From Fulvia fulva (lineage: Eukaryota; Ascomycota; Dothideomycetes; Mycosphaerellales; Mycosphaerellaceae), in contig NC_063021.1 in assembly GCF_020509005.1 (NCBI RefSeq), forward strand, positions 3,782,001 to 3,846,000: 64,000 nucleotides of DNA, read 5' to 3'. The position numbers and the translations under genes are program-made. The notes under the pieces are model-generated. The model ran no database searches and was not told the origin of the DNA. It saw nothing but the letters and a program-made list of their open reading frames with translations. Position 1 is the first letter of the stretch; each line of letters starts with the position of its first letter. Below, in pieces: positions 51,600-63,085 of this stretch.

Positions 51600-51761
51600 G
51601 TTACACAGCGTGGAGGCGTTGAGCTCTGGCGCGATGTGATCTGGTCGCGTCATGTCACGGCTGTAGAGGTCAGTTCAAAAGGCAACTGCATCGGAGGTTG
51701 TTACGTAGATTGCAAGAGGAGGTTTCTAGGAGACGTAACGGTAGGAGAGACATATAATTAG
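51600..51761 (+). pseudogene. Relic of a fourth F-box family gene (C-terminal piece)
   Basis: The translation VELWRDVIWSRHVTAVEV, then FLGDVTVGETYN, aligns with the C-terminal domain of the three F-box genes downstream (LELWRDVRYSRCVQSVKI and DATLGQIFDW in the second copy). The F-box part is absent or unrecognisable and the frame stops at 51761 before the usual end. It lies between the aminopeptidase and F-box copy 1. Confidence 0.7.
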
Positions 51762-52288
51762 ATAAGTCAGATCGCAGAGGGGAAGTTGAAGGTGCCCTAG
51801 ACGAATTACATCAAGCACAGAGTAAAGAGCAGAAGCTGTGGGACAGGTAGCGATTGACAGCGAAGGTATTAAGGGCGGGCTGGCATACAAGTGCTAACGC
51901 TAGCTGAGGCCAAGATGTCGAACTCTCGGTGCATCGGACTCTACAATGATATGCATGCATCGCCTTTGCCGGTTTGACGTCTCTCTTTCGCTGTTTTCCT
52001 GGCCGTAAGCTTTCGGTACTATCTACTTAGCCCAGAAGCCTAGGTGCTACACAGGTATCGTGCTAGATGCTGGGGCATTAAGACACGTGGCTGCTCGTTG
52101 GATGCTTGGTTGAAACTTGTTAAGGTGAACAGCTTTGTGGCAGTGTTGATCATTCACGTACGCACGTGCATGACGGGAGCGTGTGGCCCGAGCGAGCCCT
52201 GCATGCAATCGAGGTACGAACAACCCTCCTCGGACTACTGACTGCTTCCACATCTGTGCAAGTACACCGAATCAATTTCGTCAGTGAC
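51762..52288. other. Intergenic upstream of F-box copy 1
   Basis: 527 bp. May hold further remnants of the F-box relic, but none is readable. Confidence 0.35.
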
Positions 52289-53124
52289 ATGTCTCCACAA
52301 GACAAGCGATCGGTCTTCTACGCAAAGGACGAGATCATGACGGTGGTGAATATAAGCTCCAGTCGCCTCGAGAGCGGGAAATGGTAGGTGATCCCTGATG
52401 TTGAAATGCAAGTGTATGTATACTAACCTCGAGCAGCGCATCAAAAGACACAGCTGAAGAAGTCTTCAATATCTACGAGCTCGCGGAGATGATCCTCGAG
52501 CGACTCGATCTGGCATCTCTCCTCCAATGCCAACGCATCTGCCAGACAACTCGGGAGGTCTTCGTCGAGTCACAGCGCGTACGTCGAGGCCATTTCGTGC
52601 TCACTAAAGGATTCACGCCAGTGGGACCCTTCAAGGGCCTCCTGGATTTCGACCTCACTCCTGCCATCGCCGGTGCCGACAAAGGCTGTCGCTATGTCGA
52701 CCTAGGCGGAACATGCACTCGTACTGCGCCGGGTACGGAGGTAGCTCACCGGTTCTACAGGGTCATACCGGCTCAGCCTTCGCACCGCGATAGGATGTAT
52801 GCAGGCCTCAATGAAGACCGCAACCGATCTTCACGCTGCCAGACTATCAACACGACAAGTCTGGGTGGAGGCGCAAGCGCGCATGACATCACACCAGAGC
52901 TCTGGAAGGAGATACAGTGGATGGACGCAGGTCGTGCTGTGCAGCTCAGGGTCATCAGTAGCTGCAGTAAGGGACATGCCGTGGAAGAGTGGAAGATGTT
53001 CGATGCTGCGGTCACCCTTGGCGAGACTTTCGAGTGGATGAGTCGAGGCCGTGGGATGGCGATTGACAAGACGTGTCCAGGTGGCGAGAACCACCGTGGA
53101 GTGCATTGGACGTACTACGAGTAG
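52289..53124 (+). CDS. F-box protein, tandem copy 1
   Basis: Two exons (52289-52383, 52437-53124) with a 53-nt intron (GTAGGT...CAG, ACTAAC branch) give 260 residues. The F-box begins right after the splice: VFNIYELAEMILERLDLASL, then CQRICQTTREVF. The C-terminal domain carries ELWKEIQW, a CSKGH motif, and TLGETFEWMSRGR, all shared with the two copies downstream. The family probably supplies substrate adaptors to SCF ligases; the target is unknown. The first exon encodes a short variable N-terminus. Confidence 0.8.
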
Positions 53125-53752
53125 CGTCCTGCATCCACATGCCTCTAGGATTATGGTTGTGGGCGAGAATGCTGGGATCCGCGCTACAGGCTACAGCATA
53201 TGCATCGTCAGCGACGAGTGAAGACCCTGCATGTAAGTAGCACAGGCATTCTGTCAATCAGCAGGAGCAGTGCGATGAGCGTCTAGCTCCCGATGTATGG
53301 GCTGGAGCTAGTAAGCAGTATAGCGCTTAAGCGGCACTTATGCATATTGTGTCTTACACAAAGAATCGTAAAAGCATACGTCTTTTTTTGCTGTGATCAT
53401 TGCCTGAGCAGCAAGCGAAAGAGGTCTACACAAAAAGTAGCCTGCTGCTGTACAAGACAGTGTCGTCACCAGATTTCTCAGCTCTTAGACCATGCTGAAG
53501 AAGCTAATGAAATATCTACACTTTCAAGCAGTCAGAATATATACAGAACAGCCGTAATCTAGGGCCTGAAAGCTGTTCTGTGAGTTGCAGGTTGCGGAAT
53601 AGGGCAGATTGGCTCATTCACCTCACGCACATGCGTTGCCGAGATTGCCGCTCTCGGGCGGCCCGCAGTCCGCGATCAAGACCGAAATTCTTCTCGTTGT
53701 CTTTACTCTTCTATCGCGACTTGTAAATGACTACTACACGATCACCAGCAAC
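53125..53752. other. Intergenic between F-box copies 1 and 2
   Basis: 628 bp. No gene seen. Confidence 0.4.
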
Positions 53753-54591
53753 ATGACTACCAACAGCGAGGGCTTTGCCCAACAAGTCACGGCATCGGAG
53801 GAGAAGTATGTCTCTATAGGACAACTCTAGACTCGCTCAAGTACTAATACCTTATAGCACTATGTCTAGTCCAATCGCACAAGTCTTTGGCACATAAGAG
53901 CTTGTCGAGATGATCCTTTTCAATCTCCTCTTCGGTACCCTGCTCAGAGCCCAACGCGTCTCGAGGGTGTTCCGAGAGGTGACTATCGACTCTCGCCGCC
54001 TCCGCACCAACCAGTTCGTATTTGACGTACTCCGTCTCACGCCCTTTCAAGAAGCTCCTCGAATTTGACACAGCCTATAGTCCTGGCGCCACTATCGAGC
54101 CAGCCCGCTACCTCGATCAGGGCGCTTCCCTCACCGGACGCGGCTCAAGACTACATTTGAGGTACAACAAGGAGATCGGAGCACTGCCTTCTACACACTT
54201 CGGTGCCGGCCTTGCTATGCTCTACAAAGAGCGCGAGAAGAACTTTCGTTGCGTCACGATCAAGCCGCGCCTACGGTTTCTAACACCGAGTGGTGACTTT
54301 GCGACCAGCGACACGCTCGAGCTGTGGCGAGACGTGAGGTACTCGCGGTGTGTTCAGTCGGTGAAGATCACTCTACACAGCAAGTGCACGGAGGGCCATA
54401 CCGTTGTCGAGGACACGGTCTTACCTGGTGACGCTACGCTGGGCCAGATCTTCGACTGGCTGTATGAGGGGCAGGCTGTCTTGGAGTGCGAAACGCCGAC
54501 TATGGTGGCATTGGACCGGCATGAGATACAGTGCATGCGCCAAAGAACGGTGTTACGTTGGACAACTTATCTGCTGCTAATGATTACTTGA
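53753..54591 (+). pseudogene. F-box family copy 2, broken by a stop and a frameshift
   Basis: Exon 1 (53753-53805) is 53 nt, exactly as in copy 3, and the 52-nt intron (53806-53857) ends CTTATAG like copy 3. After the splice the frame reads VFGT-stop-ELVEMIL, with TAA (53895-53897) where copies 1 and 3 have Tyr or His. Near 54040 the frame shifts by one: the protein continues as RPFKKLLEFDTAYSPG in the next frame, then LELWRDVRYSRCVQSVKI, a CTEGH motif and TLGQIFDW. The end of the coding part is uncertain. Confidence 0.83.
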
Positions 54592-55229
54592 GAGAACGGC
54601 TGATGGACACATTTTGCTCTCGATCGGTAGGCGTGGTAACGTTAGCAGCCTTAGGGGGAGGCAACGGACAGCTCAAGGTTGGAATGGAGAGGGACTCAGA
54701 TACTACGTACAGCTTCATTCCGCAACAACTTACTCGTGAAGCCGCAAGATTGATCCTCTGTAGATCTCTTGTAGCACGCTAGAAAGTGTTCCTCCGATCA
54801 ACTGCAGGGTCAAACGAAGCATGAGACAGTGTATAAACGATGAAAATCGACCGAACGTGTACCGATTCCTTCTCCTACTCGAGTCTTGTTCCGTAACACC
54901 TTTGCTTGCATAAATTGAAGCTCAACACGTTTAGCTTCTCCACCGACAGTTATGATAGCACGAGCAGACCTCAGGGTATGGTAAGGCTATGTGTAGAAGG
55001 TTGTATGAAATGTTGAAGGCATCTGAGTTAGAGCGCAGCGAAGCACTCACTGACGCACGTGGGCTGCCGAGCCCTCCATCCCTGAGGTGGTCCGTTGCCG
55101 TCACCGGCCCTCACGGCAGCACTATTTCTGGTCCACGCAATCCTTCTACAACCGAGACTTCATTATTCTCAAGGCGCTTGCAACATCACGTTGCAACCAC
55201 GGCTCCACCACTATTCCCTGACTAGCAAC
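54592..55229. other. Intergenic between F-box copies 2 and 3
   Basis: 638 bp. No gene seen. The bases before 55230 (gactagcaacATGACT) resemble those before copy 2 (accagcaacATGACT), so the promoter-proximal region was duplicated too. Confidence 0.45.
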
Positions 55230-56019
55230 ATGACTTCCCCCAGCGAAGCGTCTGCACTAGATGCCACCGCGGTGGAGGAGAGGTCATTCGCGATAGGCTG
55301 TCACGAGCGTTGCGCATGTGCTAACATCTTATAGCACCGTCTCGAGTGCTGTAGCTCGAGTCTTCGGTATTCACGAGCTCGCTGAGATGATCCTCGAAAA
55401 GCTACCCACAAAGGACGTACTCAAGACACAGCGAGCCTGTAGGGCTTTTCGAGACATGATCGTCGGCTCATCGCGCATCCGTGCTGGTTGCGTCGTCTTC
55501 GACAATCTCTGCCAGCCCGTTCACCCATTCGACAACCTTCTCAACTTCAAGACAGCTCCCGGCACCTCCATGATTACTCACTACAGTGACTATGACCGGT
55601 GCTGGGAGTCCAGAAGATACGGCCGTGACGGCTCCTTGTATCTCTACTACAAAGTCGACTCTAGCGAGCCCACCTTGGCCGTCGGTAGAGGGATGGCACG
55701 TCTGCAAAAGTATCGCGCGAAGACTTGCGGCATCGTGACTCTCAGACCTTCGAAGGATAGTCAAGACCTAGGCTATGCTGGTGGCGTGCTCCACAGCGGC
55801 TTCGAGGACTCGTGGCGGAGGATTCAGTGGTCTCGATATACTCCGGGTGTGCACCTCAGTGTGCACAGCACATGCGACAGAAACCACTCGGTGCAAGAGA
55901 AGAAGACCTTTCCCACGCTCGGAGAGATCTACGATTGGATGAGCTCTGGACGTGATTTTGCCAAGAAGAGGTCGTGTCCTGGTGATGGGTCGGGTGGGCT
56001 TCATAGCGTTGAGTACTAG
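55230..56019 (+). CDS. F-box protein, tandem copy 3
   Basis: Two exons (55230-55282, 55335-56019) with a 52-nt intron (GTCATT...TAG, GTGCTAAC branch) give 245 residues. The F-box follows the splice: VFGIHELAEMILEKLPTKDV, then TQRACRAFRDMI. The C-terminal domain has SWRRIQWSRY, a CDRNH motif and TLGEIYDWMSSGR, as in copy 1. There is no stop or frameshift. It is closer to pseudogene copy 2 in exon 1 length and intron ends than to copy 1. Confidence 0.82.
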
Positions 56020-56057
56020 ACAAAAGACGGCTTCCTTGCGTTGTAGCCTTACACAGC

Positions 56058-56131
56058 ACTGTCGAGCTAAGCAACGTGGTTGACAGGCCGAGGGACGGTC
56101 GAGCTTAGCAAGGTGGTTGACAAGCAGAGGG
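56058..56131. repeat. Tandem duplication, two 37-bp units
   Basis: The units begin actgtcgagctaagcaacg and acggtcgagcttagcaagg and differ at a few positions. They lie just downstream of F-box copy 3. Confidence 0.85.
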
Positions 56132-56365
56132 GCAGGCCGTATCAGTACGTTCAAAAGCAGATAAGGTTATGGCAATGACATGAACAAGAAAAAGGCCGGC
56201 GGGTTGAACACATGTGGCCTCGATGCCTCGGACATAGAAGAATTGAGGCAGATCTGGGTACAAGCGAAGTACCTATTGATCCCATCGCTTAGCATACTCT
56301 TCTCACACTGTCTCCATCCAAAATCGTTCGCGCAATCCCCGTTCTGATGCCACAGCTGACATTCA

Positions 56366-56653
56366 TCAACCGCAAAGACCAAAACAGCAAAGGTGATTAC
56401 CCTGCACATTCTCACACGTTCCTCCCCTCGTCAACTTCCCGTCCTGTGTTTCATCAGTACAACGCCCAAAGGTCGTGATAGCACTGTTTCTTACACATGT
56501 CGCCGAGCATTTAGCACCAATCTTCAATTTATACTTTCCAGACTTCTCCTTCACTTTGCAAGGATCTTTGTCGCAGCCAGGTAGTTTTTTGGCTGCTGCT
56601 ATTACTTCGGATGCGGTAAGTAGCCAGATGAAGGTCAGTATGAAGAGCTTCAT
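56366..56653 (-). CDS. Small secreted cysteine-rich protein
   Basis: 95 residues from ATG 56653: a hydrophobic signal peptide (MKLFILTFIWLLTASEVIAA) and a basic mature part of about 75 residues with nine cysteines, including a CC pair near the end (HLCCFGLCG). No domain recognised. Size, secretion signal and cysteine content fit an effector or antimicrobial-type protein. An odd cysteine number leaves one unpaired or hints at a missing exon. A GTAATC at the CENVQ codons could be a donor, and a downstream frame with more cysteines (NGDCANDFGWRQC) exists, but I could not join them in phase. Confidence 0.68.
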   Translation of the reverse strand: MKLFILTFIWLLTASEVIAAAKKLPGCDKDPCKVKEKSGKYKLKIGAKCSATCVRNSAITTFGRCTDETQDGKLTRGGTCENVQGNHLCCFGLCG

Positions 56654-57539
56654 GTTGAGAATTGTCGAATGTTGGGCGGAGCGATCGGATGGAAGAGGAT
56701 ATGCTGATGATTTGTCCGCAAATATATAGATAGATAGATTTGTCATTCCCCTGTTCTAGGACCCTGTTCGGCCTATGCAGGTATATATCTATTATTATGT
56801 ACAAAGGGAAACCCGAATAGGTGAAAACCCTTCCCGCCCCCGACTTCTCCTTGTCTAGATTAGCTTTCCCTCTGAACGTGCGTAGTCCATGTCACTACCC
56901 CGTTAGCCCCCGCTCCCGGCCGGTCTCGTCGCGCTGCGCCGTGTCCTCTCTTCCACGCTCCACACTGACCAAACCGCCCAAAACAACTGGTGGGATTATG
57001 TTCATTTCTGAAGGTGTTGTTCTATCTCTCTATTCACATCCACACCACCTTGTTCTTCGTTCTGCTGCGTCTATAGTCACAATGTGTATCTACTGCGTTC
57101 TTCTGACCCCTGCTGAATATGATATTCTCCAATCTCTCGGGTGATATGGCTGTCTTGAGCCTGCAGTGTCCAGAGCATTGCGCACCTGATGCCTTGTGGG
57201 TGCGAAGAGCGGTTTGAAGGTCTTGACAAGGTCTCTTTGCGAGCACTTGATGCCCTTAAGTCTGCAGTAGTGATAGGCTCCTACAATCTGATTCTTTTGA
57301 GGTGTTGGAAAGGTGTTTGGTCATCTTGCAGTAGCTTCTCCAATCCAAGAAACAGGTGAAAAGTTTGCGACGGTAGCATGCGACAAAAACACCACATATA
57401 GCCAATCCAAGCACGACAATTTGTTCAGTGATGTATCCAGATACGTATATAAATTTGCTGGTTGCAATGGGCCTGATATTGGATAAAGAAAACACGATTG
57501 AAGATGTGGTGTTGTTTTTTGGTGGAGGTGGGCGCTTTG
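56654..57539. other. Intergenic, upstream of the secreted protein
   Basis: A tatatagatagatagattt stretch near 56725 is a plausible TATA region for the secreted protein gene. The rest shows no gene. Confidence 0.4.
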
Positions 57540-57900
57540 GTCCGTATGACGCGTGTCTTCCTGCACTGCTCCTACCAGGCGATACTGTTCCAGCCAGCCC
57601 TTCTCTAGTATCCAGTTCGTAATGCGCCGTAAGTCCTCAACGTTGTTAAGAAGTGCCCCAATCGTCCGATTCCTCGCCTTTGCCATCCACTCCCCCCTTC
57701 CTGGCGACCACCTCGGACAGACGAGGAGTGCGTGCCGTACATTCTGGGAGTGATAGCCGCAGGGGCAGCCGGTATTCGTGTATTCTGGAACCTTCCTCCA
57801 TGACAGGTACCCCTGGAGGCCGATGTGTTCGCTTCGCAGTTGGGTTGCTATACTACTCTGTGCCCTTGTAAGGCGGTAGTGGATGAGCTTCGGGGGGGTG
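57540..57900 (-). mobile_element. LINE (Tad1-like) C-terminal fragment
   Basis: The translation KLIHYRLTRAQSSIATQLRS, then GLQGYLSWRKVP, then CPCGYHSQNVRHALLVCP and ITNWILEKGWLEQYRL matches the end of fungal Tad1-type LINE ORF2 proteins, which carry a Cys-Cys-His-Cys knuckle after RNase H. Only about 120 codons remain, typical of a 5'-truncated insertion. The surrounding frame is open but unrelated. Confidence 0.75.
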
Positions 57901-59333
57901 CTTGACCGCGGTCCGCAAATATATATAAACACTGTAAGTCGGACCACGTGCGGAACCTGGTGACTTGCTCGTAGCCCTTCGCACCTTTTGTCGGTCAAAG
58001 GCGGTGCAGAGGCCCTGTCCAACTTTTGAACGTTGCTTAACAACGACAGAGTCTGAGTGGTCTGGTCTGTCGCTGCATAGCTTGCACAGGCAAATTTGTG
58101 AAGGCTATGCAGCTTAAGCCCTTGTTTGGAGGCTAAAAATGGAAAGTAATTCTTGTGGACCAAACTTCACAGGGATAGTCTCAGCCTTGCAGGCTCCTCC
58201 CTGGCGAAAGTGCTTCTCATGGCTCAAGCTTTCTGTGCCGGCGTCAAGACATGTTCCAGTCTTCCGGGTTATTTCTTCTGCAAGCACTCGAAATAGTCGG
58301 TGTTCGCCTATTCCTTCCTTCCTCCGGGTGTCTTGGGAATTTGCCGGGGTAGTTGCTCAGACAACAGCCATGGGGGTATTTCGTAGGTTGGAGCGTGCCT
58401 TCGCCGGCATCGATTCTGTCTCGTCGGAAGGAGAATACATATCATCAGAGGTGGTCGCGGCATAACCGAGGCAGCCCGGAACCAGCTCTAACTTGCCATT
58501 TCCATTTCGAAGGCTGGGACACTCTTTGCCCTGCTGTTGCGAATCCCTTTGCAGTTCTGTAGGTGTTCAAGAGACGGGCGCGATCTCAGTTCAAAGTTGT
58601 GGTTGGTCGAAACTTTTTGTCGTCTGTGAAATGGAAATCGTCAAGGGTTGTGGCCAATGTTTTCTTAGTCTTCAGATCGAGACTAGCGGGAGCTATTTGG
58701 CGGTGAGTTGTCAGAGGGATATCTTTGTATCGTCAGCTGGGGTGTGCACCTTCGGCCCGAGGAAGTATCGCCCAGGGACGAAGTTTCACGGAGGACTAAG
58801 AGTCAGAGGACGCAAGCTCGACATGACTACAGCGTCTTCATCGCGCTTTTAGCTGCCGCCAGATCGATGTTGGCTTATTGGCTCTATACCTGGATTTTGC
58901 CAGGATGATCGGTCCGCCGGGATCTAAAATGTAACTCGGCTGCTCGAAGACGCTGTATGCGTATACATAGTCAGCAGCGGACAGCTTTTTAGACCCTGTC
59001 AGCGTTCTGTATGTTATGCACCCCTCAAGTTGAGCATGCTGTGCAACCACACTTGAGGGTGCCAAGTACTATACTTGCCTGCTCTGCTCCCGAATATGTA
59101 TGGCTGGCAGTGCTGGGGGACAGCAGATGCAGATTCGCCAATGCTGCGACCTCCAGTAGGAAGCTGCAACGATAGACGACGGTGCCTGCTCTGGTGAAAT
59201 GCTGTAGCTGTCGGGAGTACCAGTCACAGCAGCTGCTGAACACGATGTACTGTGTGCTCCGCACTTGAGCTCAGTATATAGTCGCAAGCTAAGCTCACGA
59301 CATACTCACTCTCTGTATTGTCTTCCCGCAGAT
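57901..59333. other. Intergenic, 1.4 kb
   Basis: No gene supported. Some of it may be more of the decayed LINE. The bases before 59334 carry a tcagtatatagtcgc TATA-like stretch. Confidence 0.4.
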
Positions 59334-59872
59334 ATGGCGTCTGGACTCGAACACCCAGGAAATTGCCCCCGCGCCGCCACTTCTACCTCGACCTCTATCT
59401 CAGAAGCTGATGCGAAGACGTTGACAGATCGCTTCAACGGCATCAGAGACCACTCCGGCTCGGATCTTGGTGACTGGCGGAAGACGGCCGAGAGAATCTT
59501 TGCAGATGAGTTTCGTGTGCACTCCAATTCGTATCTCGCACTCAAGGGCCGATCGGTCTGTTTCTCACATTTGCGTTACAGCATGGCGGCGCAGCTGATA
59601 TGTTCCAGCTGGACGACGGTGTTGGATCTGCTTCAAAGCAGGGTACGATTGATCTGATTGGCAAGACTCTCGACTTCGTCGATGTCAAGACGGTGGGCTT
59701 GATTGTGCCAGGTGGCGACACACTGGTCCAGACCTGGGAGGCGAAGGTTGGAGAGCAGGTTGTTAGAGGCATTGGGATCATTGAGGTTGCGAAGGGTGGC
59801 GATCTGTGGCAGATCAAGAAGTGGTCTACTGAGTTCGATAATTTGAGTTACAGGACTGGTCTGGACACCTAG
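59334..59872 (+). CDS. NTF2-like (SnoaL-type) protein with an unresolved junction
   Basis: The first part, from ATG 59334, reads DAKTLTDRFNGIRDHSGSDL, then ERIFADEFRVHSNSYLALKG. The second, in another frame from about 59582, reads HGGADMFQLDDG and continues to FDNLSYRTGLDT and a stop. Together they look like one NTF2-like cone-fold protein of about 170 residues. Joining them is awkward. The phase-correct GT (59556) and CAG (59579-59581) leave a 26-nt intron, too short. A 66-nt option would delete conserved-looking residues. A one-base deletion is the alternative. I keep it as a gene or very recent pseudogene, function unknown. Confidence 0.55.
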
Positions 59873-60593
59873 GGCAAAGTCATGCACTACGATCCTGTCA
59901 ACACAGGCGTAAGATGTCAGCCCATAGCTCATATCTTCGGCTCCTGTGTAGTAAGCTTTAGCTGTGCGGTACACGATGGTCATGTCGCATCAATAGCATC
60001 TCAGCGATATACTCCGACAAGACTGCCATCGACGAGCACTTCAAATCCTGCACTACTCGCAGACACGCTCCAGCGACATCTCGCCTTGCCTACACCTGCA
60101 AGCATACCTCGGCTGCTTTGTGTCTGTACAGTTGATCATTGCCCCGAACTCCATGGTGAAGAAAAGCCCACGGCACCCAAGATCCTCTGAAGTCGCTCTC
60201 CACATACACTGACGGTTTCCGATGTCATGGAGCCTCGCACCGTGATGAACACGGCGGGCTCTCTATGCGAAAATGCTTTTCGATTGTGGGGTCCGTGACT
60301 TGAAGTCACTTTGCGTTAAGGAGGTTCACTGTTCGTCGCGAGGAGAAAAAATTTATGTACCGACTGGCAGAGGCTAGTGGCGGGCCGAACCGCAGCGAGC
60401 AAGGATCACGAGAAAGGCGCGTAGCGACGCGTTCTGTCGATTCCTGCCAGCCATCCACCTCTTCCACCTCGCGATACCTCTAAAGACAGCCTGCCAGCCT
60501 GCCCCATACCTCCGCCGCGACCACACCTTTCAATACGAATACAGCTAGCACTACACATCATCTCGAGCGCATTGGCAGCGCCGGCACCGCGCG
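59873..60593. other. Intergenic, contains the MCM7 promoter
   Basis: 721 bp. A cgcgtagcgacgcgtt sequence near 60419 holds two overlapping ACGCGT/CGCG-type cores like the MCB element that drives S-phase genes in yeasts; this is suggestive only. No gene recognised. Confidence 0.45.
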
Positions 60594-63085
60594 ATGAGTC
60601 TCCTTACCTATAAAAGCATCGTCAATTATGAGGAGCAAACAACCGCGTTCAAGGACTTCCTGCAGAACTTCAAATCATCCTCAACAGAAACCGAAGATGC
60701 GTTAGGCGACTTGAATCTGGACGGCGACGGTACGAGTGACAAATATGACTTTATGGACGATGCGGACGATGGCGCGCGAACCAGGAGTAGAACAAAGTCG
60801 AAGCTGAAGTACATGAACATACTGCAAGACGTGGCAGATCGGAAGTCCAGCCAAGTACTGGTTGACTTGGACGACCTGAACGAGTATGAGCGAAGTCTGG
60901 ATGAAGAGAGTGTTTCGGCGCTCAAATTGGTGTCTTCAATTGAGAAGAACGCGCAACATTACATTGAGATACTTTCGCGCGCAGCAGATTCTGTCATGCC
61001 GCGTCCAACTCGGGAGATCAATTTCAAAGACGATGTGCTCGATATCATCATGAGCCAGCGGTCGAAACGCAATGAGACTGTGCTGCAGCAGCAGGAAGGT
61101 CAAATTGAAGGAGAACTGCCGGAGTCTATCTTCCCACCAGAGCTGACGCGACGATATACGCTCAACTTCAAGCCGGTAACACCATCTGGATCGAGCAGCG
61201 AGAAAGGTGCAAAAGCATTGGCAGTACGGCAAATCCGCGGTGAGCATCTTGGGCACCTGATCACAACCCGTGGTATCGCGACCAGGGTGTCAGATGTCAA
61301 GCCATCCGTGCAGGTCAATGCATACTCTTGCGATCGTTGCGGTCATGAGATCTTCCAGCCAGTCACCACAAAGCAGTTTACACCGCTGGTCGAGTGTACA
61401 TCAGACGACTGCCAGAAGAACAACGCAAAGGGCCAGCTTTTCCTGTCAACGAGGGCTTCCAAGTTCTTGCCATTCCAGGAGATCAAGATCCAGGAAATGG
61501 CCGATCAGGTGCCAGTGGGCCACATACCTCGTCAACTGACGATCCACTGCCATGGCGAGCTGGTCCGGCAGGTGAACCCAGGCGATGTCGTGGACATTGC
61601 TGGAATCTTTCTGCCCACTCCTTATACTGGTTTCCAGGCCATCAAAGCCGGTCTTCTCACAGACACCTACCTCGAGGCACAATACGTACACCAGCACAAG
61701 AAGGCGTATGACGATATGGTACTGGCACCCACCACAATTCGCAGAATGACAGAACTCGAACGTTCTGGACAGCTGTACGAATATCTGAGTCGATCGATTG
61801 CACCAGAGATCTTCGGTCACGCAGACGTGAAGAAGGCGCTCCTTCTGCAACTCATTGGCGGTGTCACAAAGGAGATGGGCGATGGTATGCGCATTCGTGG
61901 CGACATCAACGTCTGCTTGATGGGTGATCCTGGTGTTGCCAAGTCTCAGCTTCTCAAGTACATCACGAAGGTTGCTCCTCGCGGCGTATACACTACTGGA
62001 CGTGGTAGCAGTGGTGTCGGTCTGACTGCCGCTGTCATGCGCGACCCCGTGACAGACGAGATGGTACTGGAAGGTGGAGCCCTTGTGTTGGCTGATAACG
62101 GCACATGCTGTATCGATGAATTCGACAAGATGGACGACAGCGATCGAACGGCCATCCACGAAGTCATGGAACAGCAGACGATTTCGATTTCGAAGGCAGG
62201 AATCACCACCACACTCAACGCCCGAACGTCAATCTTGGCCGCCGCCAATCCTCTGTACGGCCGCTACAACCCTCGCATTTCTCCAGTAGAGAACATCAAC
62301 CTGCCCGCCGCACTGTTATCTCGATTCGACGTACTCTTCCTACTACTCGACACGCCGTCACGAGACGCAGACGAGGAGCTAGCACGCCACGTCACTCACG
62401 TGCACATACACAATGCTCACCCCGAACCACAAGGAGGCGGCCTGATCTTTTCGCCAAACGAGGTGCGACAGTGGGTTGCTCGCGCACGTTCCTTCCGCCC
62501 AGTAGTACCGAAGCAAGTCTCCGACTACCTCGTAGGTGCCTACGTGCGGTTACGACAACAACAGAAGCGCGATGAGGCCGGCAAGAAGACTTTCACCTAC
62601 ACCTCGCCAAGAACGTTACTCGGTATTTTACGTCTTTCGCAAGCGCTGGCACGTCTCCGATTCGCTGATGAGGTGATCACGGATGATGTCGATGAGGCAC
62701 TGAGACTGGTCGAGGTCAGCAAAGCTAGCTTGTACGACGACAACAAGGACAGGAGAGGCGACCAGTCAGCAAGCACGAAGATCTTCAACCTCATTCGCGG
62801 CATGCGAGAAAGCGGTGCGGCTGCGACAGGTGAGGGCCGTGGTGAGCTTGACATGCGACGAGTCCGCGAGCGAGTCCTGGCCAAGGGCTTCACGGCGCAA
62901 CAGCTCGAGGCCGCTGTTGACGAGTACGCCAGTATTGATGTAAGTCATTCTAAGAGGTCCACCATGATCGACCGAACAATGCTAACCTTTCCCTGCAGGT
63001 CTGGCAGACTGCCGCGGAGGGCACTAGGCTCGTGTTCATCGAATCTGGCGAGGACGATGAAGACATGGGAGACGAAGATATCTGA
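60594..63085 (+). CDS. MCM7: Replicative helicase subunit MCM7
   Basis: Two exons (60594-62939, 62999-63085) with a 59-nt intron (GTAAGT...CAG, GCTAACC branch) give 810 residues, the usual fungal length. The zinc finger is CDRCG (about 246) plus CTSDDC (about 270). Walker A is GDPGVAKS (about 444-451), Walker [10 protein letters not shown] (about 505-513), and the arginine finger SRFD near 572. [20 protein letters not shown] and [20 protein letters not shown] are specific to MCM7 among the MCM2-7 ring. The last exon restores the conserved end ([17 protein letters not shown] and an acidic tail). Reading through the intron would replace it with unrelated residues. Confidence 0.96.

Noticed and set aside
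60594..63085. MCM5 or another MCM2-7 subunit in place of MCM7
   Set aside because: The sequences around the arginine finger and the [15 protein letters not shown] stretch are those of MCM7.
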